Positions 35,575 to 44,589 of a stretch of 64,000 nt of DNA are shown piece after piece; position 1 is the stretch's first letter, and each line of letters begins with the position of its first letter. The translations under genes and the position numbers were made by a program. This stretch comes from Chitinophaga polysaccharea (GTDB lineage: Bacteria; Bacteroidota; Bacteroidia; Chitinophagales; Chitinophagaceae), in contig NZ_CABFVU010000001.1 of assembly GCF_902150045.1 (NCBI RefSeq), forward strand, positions 3,410,001 through 3,474,000, given 5' to 3'. Under the pieces are notes generated by a model, which saw only the letters and a list, made by a program, of their open reading frames with translations, made no database searches and was not told the DNA's origin.

Positions 35575-37692
35575 TTAAGCCATTTGCTGGTGCCTGGTAA
35601 TCTTTTCCAGGATATCTTCTTCCCGGTAAGGCTTCATGATATAGTCGTTTAAGCCGGAGCGGAGGTACAGCTCAATATCGTCATCCATCACATTACCGGT
35701 GATGGCAATAATGGTTACTGCCGCTTTTTTCGGGTCGGGCAGTTCCCTTATCATGTTGGTTAGCATGAGCCCATCGATGCCCGGAAGATCAATGTCCGTC
35801 AGTATGAAATCGAATGCCTCTTTTTCATATGCTTCCAGGGCCTCTTCTGCTGAAGAAACGATCAGATAGGAAGCCTGCATTCTGTCCAGCATCAGGGCCA
35901 GTAACTTTTGATTGAGAATGCTGTCTTCCACCACCAGTAAACGGATACCGGGAGGAATAATAGCGTTTGTAGATGTACTGTTCACGGGGACAATAATTTT
36001 TTTGGTAGCAGGAGATGAGGCCACCGCCCTGTACCTGATTTCAAAATAAAAAGTGGTACCTTTTCCTGGAAGGCTTTCCACATGAATCTTTCCGTTGTGC
36101 AGATCGATGATTTTCTTAGAAATATGCAACCCCAACCCGCTTCCCTTATGATAATGGTTATTTCCCTGGGAGAAAGCATCGAATACCAAAGGTAGTTCTT
36201 TATGTGAAATACCCACACCCGTATCTTTTACGCTTACCTGTAATAAGTTGTTGTCACGCACATGCGCCGTGACGGTAATACTGCCTTTTTCTGTAAACTT
36301 GATCGCATTGGCTACCAGGTTGATCAATACCTGTTTCAACCGGAAGGCATCACCCACTAAGATTAATGTACTGGGGAAATAAATATTTACCTCCAGCGCC
36401 AGTGATTTCATTTCTGCCTGTACAGCCAGTGTTTTGCATACTTCCTCAATGGCGGTGCGGGGAGAAAACTTTTCTTCCCTTAATACCGGTTCTGCAGATT
36501 CCATCCGCGTATAGTCGAGCACGTTATTTACCACCTGCAGCAGCATTTCTGCAGAATGACGTATAGCCGGCACCGTTTCAGGCCGCTGGTCGCGTTCCAT
36601 CAGGTGCACATATCCCAGCAGCGATTGCACCGGCGTACGTATTTCGTGGCTGATGGTGGCGGCAAAATCGCTTTTCTGCTGTGCGTATTTTTCCGCCTGT
36701 TGCTTGGCCCTCAGCAGTGCCAGGTCGTAGCGGTATAAACGGATGATACCATATATAATGATACCTGCCAGTAACAGGATAAGGGGGATTTCCCAGTAAT
36801 TATGCTTATCCAGCCGGTACAGGGAATGATCGATGTCCTGCCCGAGCCGGAGCCGTCTTTTATCGGTTTCCTCTACAATATGCTGCTTCAGGTCTGCTAT
36901 GAGGTGAAGCAGTTCAGTGAACAGGCGCTCGTTGGCGATCACCAGGGCGTATTCTTTCTGTTTCAGGTTATTGTGGCTCTCGGTGGCATCCCTGATAAAT
37001 TTATTGTAGGCAGCCTGTATTTTCGAGAGCTGCTCTTTGGAGAAGGCCTTACCATCTTTATTGGTATCGTATTGTACGATCTTTACGTGCTGGCTGGTTT
37101 GCTGCACCTGCGATTTATTGCTGATCGCATCTTTGATACGGCCAAGCAATTTCTTGTGCCCTTTGGTAGTGGCGGTTTCCGTGGTAATGATCGTATCGGC
37201 CTTCGGAGCGGGTACCGGTATTTTAATATTGCTCAGTTGTTGCAGCGGGGGGGGGGGAGCAGTAGTATCCCATACCTGCGATAGCTGCAGCAACGAATCT
37301 ACGTATAGCCGTGTTTGTAAGTACAGCTGCGATTTCCGGGCTTTGTCGGCCAACAGGGCTTGCACCTGTTTTTCATTCCCGGTGGAGCTCATGGCGCTGT
37401 CGAGATGCGCTGTAATGCTGCTCAGCTGTCCCACATAAGTATTCAGGTATTTACGGTCGTATGTAAGCGTATATACGCGGAAGTTATTATCTGCCGCATA
37501 CAGTAATTGTACTGCCTGGTCAATATGACCTGCATCTGTTTTCGTGGCAACCAGGTCTTTAACAACGATGCCTAACTGCGCTGATTCTTTTTTCCTTAGT
37601 GAGATGATCATAAAAAAGGTCATCAGAACAATCACCATTATCGTTAGTACGGCATAACGTATAAAGGTTTTTTTTTCGTGGGTTGTATACAT
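35575..37692 (-). CDS. Hybrid sensor histidine kinase with C-terminal receiver
   Basis: 705 residues. Membrane segments at about 13-31 and 300-319 enclose a mostly helical periplasmic sensor domain with a proline run at 146-149. HisKA is at about 340-405 (phosphorylated H349 in ATISHEIRTP), the HATPase domain at about 445-555 (N462 in the N box, DTGVG 490-494, GSGLGLHISK) and the receiver at about 583-702 (acceptor D633 in LTDIDLPG; K687). The order is kinase then receiver with no output domain, so it must pass phosphate onward. The proline run is encoded by a C tract of 11 bases, a likely slippage site. Confidence 0.94.
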   Translation of the reverse strand: MYTTHEKKTFIRYAVLTIMVIVLMTFFMIISLRKKESAQLGIVVKDLVATKTDAGHIDQAVQLLYAADNNFRVYTLTYDRKYLNTYVGQLSSITAHLDSAMSSTGNEKQVQALLADKARKSQLYLQTRLYVDSLLQLSQVWDTTAPPPPLQQLSNIKIPVPAPKADTIITTETATTKGHKKLLGRIKDAISNKSQVQQTSQHVKIVQYDTNKDGKAFSKEQLSKIQAAYNKFIRDATESHNNLKQKEYALVIANERLFTELLHLIADLKQHIVEETDKRRLRLGQDIDHSLYRLDKHNYWEIPLILLLAGIIIYGIIRLYRYDLALLRAKQQAEKYAQQKSDFAATISHEIRTPVQSLLGYVHLMERDQRPETVPAIRHSAEMLLQVVNNVLDYTRMESAEPVLREEKFSPRTAIEEVCKTLAVQAEMKSLALEVNIYFPSTLILVGDAFRLKQVLINLVANAIKFTEKGSITVTAHVRDNNLLQVSVKDTGVGISHKELPLVFDAFSQGNNHYHKGSGLGLHISKKIIDLHNGKIHVESLPGKGTTFYFEIRYRAVASSPATKKIIVPVNSTSTNAIIPPGIRLLVVEDSILNQKLLALMLDRMQASYLIVSSAEEALEAYEKEAFDFILTDIDLPGIDGLMLTNMIRELPDPKKAAVTIIAITGNVMDDDIELYLRSGLNDYIMKPYREEDILEKITRHQQMA
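37247..37257. repeat. Homopolymer of 11 G (C11 in the kinase coding strand)
   Basis: Eleven consecutive Gs, read as C11 within the proline codons of the hybrid kinase sensor domain. It is the longest homopolymeric G/C run I noticed in the window. Confidence 0.95.
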
Positions 37693-38047
37693 TGTTATTA
37701 TATGATTGGGACGTTGGCGTGGTGGCTAAACCGGTGCGAAAATAGTCATTTTATATTCCGTAACTAATAGATAATCAATGAAAAACAAAAATAATAGATA
37801 TGTAATTTCTGCTGAATTTCCTATATATGATTGTATTTAATATATTATATATATTTTCCTATTAAAAGTTTCATATAGTGCCGCAATTCAAGATATAAAT
37901 ATTAGTATATAAGATATCTGTTATGTTTTACTTGAAAAGATAAAGTTCACTTTTCCTTTTGTATTATTGTTATACTTCTGTTGATTTGATATATCGGGTC
38001 AATAGATTTGTATTATTGTTGCCGTAATATCTGCTTTGATACATTAT
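37693..38047. other. AT-rich divergent intergenic region
   Basis: About 355 bases, very AT-rich, between the divergent kinase and YdcF-type genes. It must hold the two promoters, but I see no unambiguous TAnnTTTG/-33 pair, no hairpin and no small gene. Confidence 0.5.
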
Positions 38048-39283
38048 ATGAAGAACTGTTTTTTAACCTGGCTGCTACTCCTGGCGTGGTGGCCATGTAC
38101 TTTTGCCCAGCCTGCTTCGCCAGACCAGCACTACAAATTTTATAAGGGAACCAGTGCCCTGCAGGACAGGATCTTTTACCTGTTTACCCTGATGGAACAG
38201 TTACCTGGCCTGTCGCGGCTCATGAACAGTGACAGTGCTCTCAGTACACTTGGACAGGAATACCGGCAGCGTGTAACCGGTTCCGTGAGTAAGGGCGACC
38301 TTACCGCTCCACTGCAATTTTCAGCACGTACTACCAGTTCCGTGAGCAAGGCGTTGATTGATTTATTGTTGCGCCACCCAAAGGAAATGGGCCGCCTGCT
38401 AAACGAAATGCGCGGCAGTGGGGTATTTCAGCTATACGCCGATAGAGCGGATACCACACTGCTGAGTCTTGCCTGGAAAGATGCGGTCGACGGTGTGAAC
38501 TATATCCTGAACGCCTATACGAATGGGAAAGAGCTCCGTTATCCCGTGATCGATTCTGCTGCCTATTATGTAGCATCACCTGCCTACAGGTCCATGGTAC
38601 AACGTGTGATGGAGCAGGCAGGAAAAAGGAAGCCGGGGCTGTTTTTCCGGCCCTCGCTGGACGTGGCGCTGGGCCTGCTGGAACTGAACCACCGCGATGA
38701 GGCCATACGTTATGAGCCTTTATCAGCCATTAATGAAGCCGCTTACAAAATGGTGAAGCAAACGGACTGGAGTAAATATCCTTACACCGCCATGCTTATC
38801 CTGGGTGCGAGCCCCGCGGCAACTGAGCCTTTGAGCGAAACCGGTAAAAGCCGTTGCCGTACCGGTGCGGAGTTGTACCGCAAAGGGATGGCTCCATTTA
38901 TTATTGTATCCGGAGGGCATGTACGGCCTGTAGGAACCCGGTATTCTGAAGCCGTGGAAATGAAGAAATACCTGGTCAATGAACTAAAGATCCCTGCGGC
39001 CGCAGTAATGGCCGACCCTTATGCCCGGCACACCACCACCAATGTGCGCAATGCCGTAAGGATCCTGTGGCGGAGCGGTATCCCGGCTCATAAAAAAATG
39101 ATGTGCGTTTCTGACATCATGCATGTGGCATATGTAAACAGCCCTATGTTTACCAAACGTTGTAAAACCGAACTGGGATATATGCCTGCGGCAGATATAG
39201 AACAATCGGACCTTTACTTTTTGTCGTTCCTGCCCGACCTCCGCTCCCTGCAGGTAAATGTTTTTGATCCGCTGGATCCCTGA
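38048..39283 (+). CDS. YdcF/SanA-family (DUF218) protein
   Basis: 411 residues with a signal peptide (FLTWLLLLAWWPCTFAQP). A long helical N-terminal part of unknown role is followed by a DUF218 domain at about 250-395: AMLILGASPA, IIVSGGH, YSEAVEMKKYL, and DPYARHTTTNVRN, the last three being family landmarks. DUF218 proteins such as SanA and ElyC act in the envelope, probably on peptidoglycan or lipid intermediates. The extra 250-residue N-terminal region is not part of the classic family. I chose the ATG at 38048 because a signal peptide starts there. Confidence 0.82.
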   Translation: MKNCFLTWLLLLAWWPCTFAQPASPDQHYKFYKGTSALQDRIFYLFTLMEQLPGLSRLMNSDSALSTLGQEYRQRVTGSVSKGDLTAPLQFSARTTSSVSKALIDLLLRHPKEMGRLLNEMRGSGVFQLYADRADTTLLSLAWKDAVDGVNYILNAYTNGKELRYPVIDSAAYYVASPAYRSMVQRVMEQAGKRKPGLFFRPSLDVALGLLELNHRDEAIRYEPLSAINEAAYKMVKQTDWSKYPYTAMLILGASPAATEPLSETGKSRCRTGAELYRKGMAPFIIVSGGHVRPVGTRYSEAVEMKKYLVNELKIPAAAVMADPYARHTTTNVRNAVRILWRSGIPAHKKMMCVSDIMHVAYVNSPMFTKRCKTELGYMPAADIEQSDLYFLSFLPDLRSLQVNVFDPLDP

Positions 39284-39336
39284 GATAAAATATTCCGTTC
39301 ACTCATTCGTCTACATATAAACACATCCTTCATTTT

Positions 39337-40284
39337 ATGTCTGATTCTTCTATCCAGCCCTTATATACCATCCTCGGCGCAGGAGGCATAATTGCTAATG
39401 AACTGGCCGCCGAACTGGTAAAAAATCAGAAACGGGTACGCCTCGTGAGCCGTTCGCCCAAATCCATTGCAGGAATTACCGACCTGGTACCCGCAGATAT
39501 TACGGACTCCGCCCAAACGAAGAAAGCAGTCAGGGGCAGCTCCGTGGTGTTCCTCACCGCCGGGCTTAAATATGATATCAAAGTATGGGCAGATGCCTGG
39601 CCAAAGATCATGACCAATGTGATCGGTGCATGTAAAGAAGCCGGCGCAAAACTCATCTTCTTCGATAACGTATACTCGTACGGGTTAGTGAACGGCCCAA
39701 TGAAGGAAGACACGCCATATCATCCTGCCAGTAAAAAAGGAGCTATTCGTGCAGCGATTGCCACCCAGTTGCTGAATGAAACAAAAGCCGGTAATCTCAC
39801 CGCTACCATCGCCAGGGCCGCCGATTTTTATGGGCCGGGCGCCGATAAAACCGGTTTCCTCAACCTGCTGATCATCGATAAGTTTAAAAAGAACAGCAGC
39901 GCCATGTGGCTTGGAAAAGACGACCAGACGCATAGTTATACCTTCACTCCCGATGCGGCCAAAGGTTTGTACCTGCTATCGCAGGACGATACTTCCTGGA
40001 ACCAGGTATGGCACCTGCCTACCACCAACCCCGCACCAGACGGGAAGGGATATATACAGCTCATTGCCGCGCAAATGAATGCAAAGCCGAAGTACATGAA
40101 ACTGGGCAGCTTTATGCTTACCCTGTCCGGGTTGTTTGATACCACTATCCGCGAAATGAAGGAAATGCTGTACCAGAATAATCACCCTTATATTTTCGAC
40201 TCTTCAAAATTTGAAAGGCATTTTAATGTGAAACCCACTTCCTATGAAGAAGGGATCCGCCTTACACTGGCGCACTCTAAATAG
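39337..40284 (+). CDS. NAD(P)-dependent epimerase/dehydratase-like SDR
   Basis: 315 residues. Glycine motif GAGGIIANELA (about residues 14-24), strand end DI(TD), and an SDR core without a clear YxxxK (the site reads YHPASKKGAIRA, so Tyr and Lys are five apart rather than four). This is the pattern of the atypical-SDR/NmrA-like branch. It lies 53 bases behind the YdcF-type gene and ahead of the SAM riboswitch; substrate unknown. Confidence 0.82.
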   Translation: MSDSSIQPLYTILGAGGIIANELAAELVKNQKRVRLVSRSPKSIAGITDLVPADITDSAQTKKAVRGSSVVFLTAGLKYDIKVWADAWPKIMTNVIGACKEAGAKLIFFDNVYSYGLVNGPMKEDTPYHPASKKGAIRAAIATQLLNETKAGNLTATIARAADFYGPGADKTGFLNLLIIDKFKKNSSAMWLGKDDQTHSYTFTPDAAKGLYLLSQDDTSWNQVWHLPTTNPAPDGKGYIQLIAAQMNAKPKYMKLGSFMLTLSGLFDTTIREMKEMLYQNNHPYIFDSSKFERHFNVKPTSYEEGIRLTLAHSK

Positions 40285-40310
40285 TCTACTGATTTTGTAG
40301 GAAAATAAAT

Positions 40311-40340
40311 TTGGAAGTTATTTTTTCTGTCTTATCTTTG
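40311..40340 (+). promoter_or_regulatory. Promoter of the SAM-riboswitch transcript
   Basis: TTG at 40311-40313 and TATCTTTG at 40333-40340 are 19 bases apart, the textbook spacing of Bacteroidota housekeeping promoters. The transcript would start about 5-7 bases later, leaving a short lead before the riboswitch. Confidence 0.8.
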
Positions 40341-40358
40341 CACCAGTTCTTTAAATAG

Positions 40359-40468
40359 CTTATCAAGAAAGGAGGAGGGACATGGCCCGACGATACCTTA
40401 GCAACCATCACTGTGCAAACAGTGAAAGGTGCTGCATCCATCCTGGTTTAAGAACCGGGAAAGATAAG
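40359..40468 (+). promoter_or_regulatory. SAM-I (S-box) riboswitch
   Basis: P1 pairs CTTATC (40359-40364) with GATAAG (40463-40468). The core has GGAGGGACATGGCCCGACGA, followed by CC and AGCAACC; these match the SAM-I consensus (GAGGGA, GGCCC, GCAACC). A second arm and variable loop (CACTGTGCAAACAGTG) occupy the P3 position. It should bind S-adenosylmethionine and switch off the downstream gene. Confidence 0.93.
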
Positions 40469-40511
40469 TCAGATCAATAGTTTACTGTAAATTATTACTT
40501 CAAATAATTAG

Positions 40512-40543
40512 AAAACTCATCTGGCTCCCAGGTGAGTTTTTTT
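40512..40543 (+). terminator. Expression-platform terminator of the riboswitch
   Basis: A 13-base stem with one G-T mismatch (AAAACTCATCTGG with CCAGGTGAGTTTT) and a run of Ts lies 43 bases behind P1 and 80 before the coding start. Classic attenuator placement suggests SAM-induced transcription termination. Confidence 0.75.
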
Positions 40544-40624
40544 ATGCCCCCACCTTCCTGATAAGCTCATTCAACGAACCTGTTTAATCAATCAATTTTC
40601 ATCAAACTAAAAACCAAACAAACG

Positions 40625-41797
40625 ATGAGCACTATCACGGAACTGATCCATTCTATTCCCGTAGACCCGCAAACAGGCGCTATTGCCGTGCCTATTTACC
40701 AGACCTCTACTTTTATCCAGGAAGCGCCTGGTGTAAATAAAGGATACGACTATGCCCGGTCAAACAATCCTACCCGTGAAACAGCGGAGAAGATCATTGC
40801 CAAACTGGAAGGAGGCGCCACCGCCTCTGCTTTTGCCAGTGGATTAGCCGCTATTGATGCCGTGATCAAACTCCTGAAATCAGGCGATGAAATTGTAGCG
40901 GTGGATGATATTTACGGCGGTGCTTTCCGCTTATTCAACAAAGTATATGAGAAGTTTGGCATTAAGGTAAACTATGTAGATACTTCCGATACACAAGCGG
41001 TGTTTAATGCCATCACACCGGCTACACGCCTGATATGGCTGGAAACGCCTACCAATCCAACATTGAAGATTTCAGATATTGCAGCTATTGGCCGCATTGC
41101 AAAAGCGCATAACTGTTTGTTTTGTGTAGACAATACCTTTGCTTCGCCTGTGTTGCAAAAACCATTGCAGCTGGGCGCCGACCTGGTGATCCACAGTGCT
41201 ACAAAATACCTGGGCGGGCACAGCGACCTCATTGCCGGTGTAGTGGTATCTAAGACCCTGCAACTGGGAGAGGAGATCAAATTTTATCAGAATGCCTGCG
41301 GGGCCATACTTTCACCGTTCGATAGCTTCCTGCTGATACGTGGTATTGAAACGTTACACCTGCGTATTAAGCAGCACTGTATTAATGCGCAGGCGCTTGC
41401 GGAATACCTGGAGAAACATCCTGCAGTGGATAAAGTATTTTACCCCGGCCTGCCATCGCATCCCGGTCATGAGCTGGCGAAGCAGCAGAGTAAAGGGTTT
41501 GGCGGTATTATTTCTTTTACGCTGAAAGACGATACAGCGGAAGCAGCAACTGCTTTTGTCACATCCACTCATTATTTTAAACTGGCAGAGAGTCTTGGCG
41601 GCATTAAAAGCTTGCTATGCCATCCGGCTGCCATGACGCATAAATCCATTCCTGCTGAAAAGAGAAGGGCCGCAGGCGTAAGCGATAGCCTGATCCGCCT
41701 GTCAGTAGGACTGGAAGAAACCGCCGATCTGCTGGCCGATTTGGAGCAGGCATTTACGAAACTGCCATCGCCCGCTTTCGCAGAAAACGGGTTGTGA
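40625..41797 (+). CDS. Cys/Met-metabolism PLP enzyme (cystathionine gamma-synthase or sulfhydrylase type)
   Basis: 390 residues. Family signatures are PIYQTSTFIQ, YDYARSNNPTRE, DDIYGGAFRLF, ETPTNPTLKI and the PLP lysine in SATKYLGGHSD (K194), with SLGGIKSLLCHPAAMTHKSI near the end. The SAM riboswitch upstream points to methionine biosynthesis (MetB-type or O-acyl-homoserine sulfhydrylase) and not to breakdown; the exact reaction cannot be fixed from sequence. The last 44 bases overlap the convergent transporter gene. Confidence 0.9.
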   Translation: MSTITELIHSIPVDPQTGAIAVPIYQTSTFIQEAPGVNKGYDYARSNNPTRETAEKIIAKLEGGATASAFASGLAAIDAVIKLLKSGDEIVAVDDIYGGAFRLFNKVYEKFGIKVNYVDTSDTQAVFNAITPATRLIWLETPTNPTLKISDIAAIGRIAKAHNCLFCVDNTFASPVLQKPLQLGADLVIHSATKYLGGHSDLIAGVVVSKTLQLGEEIKFYQNACGAILSPFDSFLLIRGIETLHLRIKQHCINAQALAEYLEKHPAVDKVFYPGLPSHPGHELAKQQSKGFGGIISFTLKDDTAEAATAFVTSTHYFKLAESLGGIKSLLCHPAAMTHKSIPAEKRRAAGVSDSLIRLSVGLEETADLLADLEQAFTKLPSPAFAENGL

Positions 41798-42965
41798 GCA
41801 TAGCAGCCACATTGTCGCCTGTTGCATTGAGGATCGTTGCCAGCGGATCTACCAGGGTGCCTATGATCATCAGCGGGGGGAGCGCTTCTACCGGGAAGCC
41901 ATAAACGCTCATTACCAGCAGCTCGCCGATGTAGCCGCCATTGGGAATCCCGCCTTCCACGATACTGACGATAACGGTAACGCCCAGCGCCATGAGGATA
42001 ACGGCAGCGCTGTCGAATCCCCTGCCGAACATGGCAAACACCACGGCCATCTTTATGATAGAAGAAATGCTGGAACCGTCTTTATGCAAAGTGGCGCCCA
42101 GCGGCACCACTACATTGCCAATTTCCTGCGGAACGCCCATTTTTTCTACCGCCCGGAGGTTGGCAGGGATAGTAGCAATGCTGCTGCCGGTGCCAACAGC
42201 GGTAAGGGTAGGGACGATGTTATGTTTCCAGAAGATCCTTATACCAGGTATACCACCGGCAATAAATGCATACATGCTGAAGCCAACAACAAAATATACA
42301 ATACCAAAACCATAGTAGATACCGAGGGAGTGCGCGTAGGTACCAAACAGCTGCGGGCCTACGGTGCCCACCTGGTAAGCAAAGTAAGCGCCCAGGCCAA
42401 CAGGGCCTGCTTTCATAATGAGCGTTAGTATGTCTTTCATCACCTCGTTGCCCGAGCGGAGGAACTGCCGGAAGGCAGCGCCTTTTTCGCCGGTACGCAT
42501 GGCTGCAAAACCAACCAGCCCGGAGAAAATAAGAAAGGGCAGCATATTTTTGCGCGACAGTAATTCATAAAATTCATTTACTGTAAGGAGCCGCACTAAC
42601 TGCTCGCCCCAGTTGCCCGGTTGTTCAAGGTTTACGTCTTTTACGAGTGTGACCTGCTGGTGAATGGGAAATATCCACACGGCCACAATAGTAAGAAATG
42701 CAGCAACCAGGATGGTGCCCAGGAACACCAGCGACATGACACCGAGAATGCGGCCCAGCTTATGCCCGGCCTCAATATTGGCAATAGCATCAGAAATAGC
42801 AAAGAAAACCAGCGGTATGATAGCAGTAAAAAGCAGGTTCAGGAAAATATCCCCCAGTGGTTTGATAACGGCGATATGCCCGCCAAATATAAGCCCGGCT
42901 ATACTGCCGGCTATAATACCGGCCAGTAACCAGAACATGCTGCTGTAGGTTTTGAGGAATCCCAT
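41754..42965 (-). CDS. Dicarboxylate/amino acid:cation symporter (DAACS family)
   Basis: 403 residues, eight membrane helices plus two re-entrant loops. Family landmarks: IIPLVFFAISDAIAN (TM3 region), TLTAVGTGSSIATIPANLRA (the serine-rich HP1 loop), VPLGATLHKDGSSI (the NMDGT-equivalent), and DPLATILNATGDNVAA in TM8, which replaces the more usual D..RT.vNv.GD. It imports C4-dicarboxylates or acidic amino acids with Na+ or H+. Its 3' end overlaps the PLP gene by 44 bases on the opposite strand. Confidence 0.92.
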   Translation of the reverse strand: MGFLKTYSSMFWLLAGIIAGSIAGLIFGGHIAVIKPLGDIFLNLLFTAIIPLVFFAISDAIANIEAGHKLGRILGVMSLVFLGTILVAAFLTIVAVWIFPIHQQVTLVKDVNLEQPGNWGEQLVRLLTVNEFYELLSRKNMLPFLIFSGLVGFAAMRTGEKGAAFRQFLRSGNEVMKDILTLIMKAGPVGLGAYFAYQVGTVGPQLFGTYAHSLGIYYGFGIVYFVVGFSMYAFIAGGIPGIRIFWKHNIVPTLTAVGTGSSIATIPANLRAVEKMGVPQEIGNVVVPLGATLHKDGSSISSIIKMAVVFAMFGRGFDSAAVILMALGVTVIVSIVEGGIPNGGYIGELLVMSVYGFPVEALPPLMIIGTLVDPLATILNATGDNVAAMLTTRFLRKRAMAVS

Positions 42966-43064
42966 GCCTGAAGTTTATAATTTACAAGATAACCAAATGT
43001 ATCTGTCCGGTGAACAATCCGACACGAATATTGTTTATGGTGATAGCAAACCAATATATTTATC

Positions 43065-43391
43065 ATGAAAAGCTGGCTGCTATGTTTGTTGCTTCCCCTG
43101 TTCGCTTTGCAGGAACGGACTTATACCATCGGAGAGGTGATGCGCAATGCCCGGCAACTGCACAACGACAGCACCATTGTTAAAGTGACCGGTTATGTGA
43201 CAAAGAAGCTCCGCGGTAACAATTATCTTTTTGAAGACCGGACCGCTGAAATCCAGGTGGATATTGACCCGAAGTTCCTCCCGGAAAAACCCTTCAGCGA
43301 CAGGGATGAGATCACCATCAGGGCCCTGGTGGAATACGAGATCAATAAGCCCATTACCTTAAAGGTAAGCAGGCAGGTGAACAACGACTAA
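43065..43391 (+). CDS. Secreted OB-fold (BOF/YgiW-like) protein
   Basis: 108 residues. A signal peptide (MKSWLLCLLLPLFALQ) precedes a bacterial OB-fold: YTIGEVMRNARQ, VKVTGYVTKKL, NYLFEDRTAEIQVDID and ITIRALVEYEIN follow the YgiW/YdeI pattern of V.GnI...... YtF.D.tG.I.V. Members are periplasmic and associated with stress tolerance; ligand binding is presumed. Convergent with the TauE-like gene, 9 bases apart. Confidence 0.82.
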   Translation: MKSWLLCLLLPLFALQERTYTIGEVMRNARQLHNDSTIVKVTGYVTKKLRGNNYLFEDRTAEIQVDIDPKFLPEKPFSDRDEITIRALVEYEINKPITLKVSRQVNND

Positions 43392-43400
43392 CGCCCGTGG

Positions 43401-44378
43401 CTATATGATTTTATGCACAAACATAAAGATGCTCCTTACGCTTGCCAGGATCACAATTACCGCCACTGCCACCATAATAGTTTTAGCAGAAATTTTATTG
43501 GAAACTTTTGCAGCGATAGGCGAAGCAATGGCGCTGCCTATTACGAGGCCCAGTACCGCATCCCAGTGCACATGATACAGTACAGTTACAAAGGTGAGTG
43601 AGCTGAGCATGGCAATAAAAAAGCGGGTAGCCTTTACCGTGCCCAGGGAAAAACGGGGATGCCTGCCGCCGGCAATGAGGGATGACAGTACAATAGACCC
43701 CCAGCCACCACCGCCGATGGCGTCTATAAAACCGCCGCCAAAACCCAGCAGGCCAATTCTTCTAATTTTTTTATCTACCTGTTTTTTACGCTGTACATGA
43801 ATAGCGCGCATCAGGATCACAGTGCCGAGGATCAGGGTATAGAGCGATACTACCGGTTTGGTGTATTGCGAGTAATGTTCCAGCGACGATAAGAGATAAG
43901 CGCCTATCATTGCCCCGGCAATGCCGGGTAATATCAGCATCTTGAATAATTTTTTATTGACATTGCCCATCCGCATATGCATCCAGCCGGCAATGCCGCA
44001 GCTGAGGATTTCGGAAATATGTACCGCCGTACTGGCAGAGGCAGGGGGAATGCCCATCGACAGGGAAAAAGTAGTGGAGGTAATGCCATAGGACATGCCA
44101 ATGGCGCCGTCGATCATGGCAAAAATAAAACCGGCCACCAGGAAATAATAGAAAGTAGTAGGTACGTCCTCCACATAGGTGCGGAAATCGGGCGACTGCC
44201 ACCATGCCACGCCCAGGATAACTCCCAGTATGAGAATGCCCGCTATACCGTAAATCCAACGCTGTTTTCTAAAGTTGGCGGTTTCCGGTGCAGTGCCGTT
44301 TACCGGCGGTATTGCAGCATCGGTTTCGCCTGTAGTTGCAGCTGCAGATGCAGCAAGAGTAGTAAGTTCTTTCTCCAT
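43401..44378 (-). CDS. Sulfite exporter TauE/SafE-family membrane protein
   Basis: 325 residues. After a hydrophilic alanine/threonine-rich N-terminus (about 1-40) there are eight predicted membrane segments; GFIFAMIDGAIGMSYGITS and GFGGGFIDAIGGGGWGSI are the two repeated TauE signatures. These proteins export sulfite, sulfoacetate or similar organosulfur anions. The substrate is not deducible; no sulfur gene is adjacent apart from the PLP enzyme 2 kb away. Transcribed alone. Confidence 0.9.
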   Translation of the reverse strand: MEKELTTLAASAAATTGETDAAIPPVNGTAPETANFRKQRWIYGIAGILILGVILGVAWWQSPDFRTYVEDVPTTFYYFLVAGFIFAMIDGAIGMSYGITSTTFSLSMGIPPASASTAVHISEILSCGIAGWMHMRMGNVNKKLFKMLILPGIAGAMIGAYLLSSLEHYSQYTKPVVSLYTLILGTVILMRAIHVQRKKQVDKKIRRIGLLGFGGGFIDAIGGGGWGSIVLSSLIAGGRHPRFSLGTVKATRFFIAMLSSLTFVTVLYHVHWDAVLGLVIGSAIASPIAAKVSNKISAKTIMVAVAVIVILASVRSIFMFVHKII

Positions 44379-44555
44379 TTTATTATAATGTGCCAGCCTT
44401 AATTCTCCACAAAATACATAAACTCTATGAAATTAGTAGACTGATTGGAAAAAATTGCTGGGAAGAGAAGGGAAAACCCGCTTTATATCTCCCTAAATAC
44501 TAATTCATAATTTGTAATTCCTCAAAATACCCGGACGTATAAAAATTGATTTACC

Positions 44556-44563
44556 TATATTTG
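44556..44563 (+). promoter_or_regulatory. -7 element of the CorC-type gene
   Basis: TATATTTG, a perfect TAnnTTTG match, lies 26 bases before the coding start. A -33 TTG is not seen at 19-20 bases, so only this half is supported. Confidence 0.5.
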
Positions 44564-44589
44564 GGGTTGCGAACCAATTTACCAACTAC

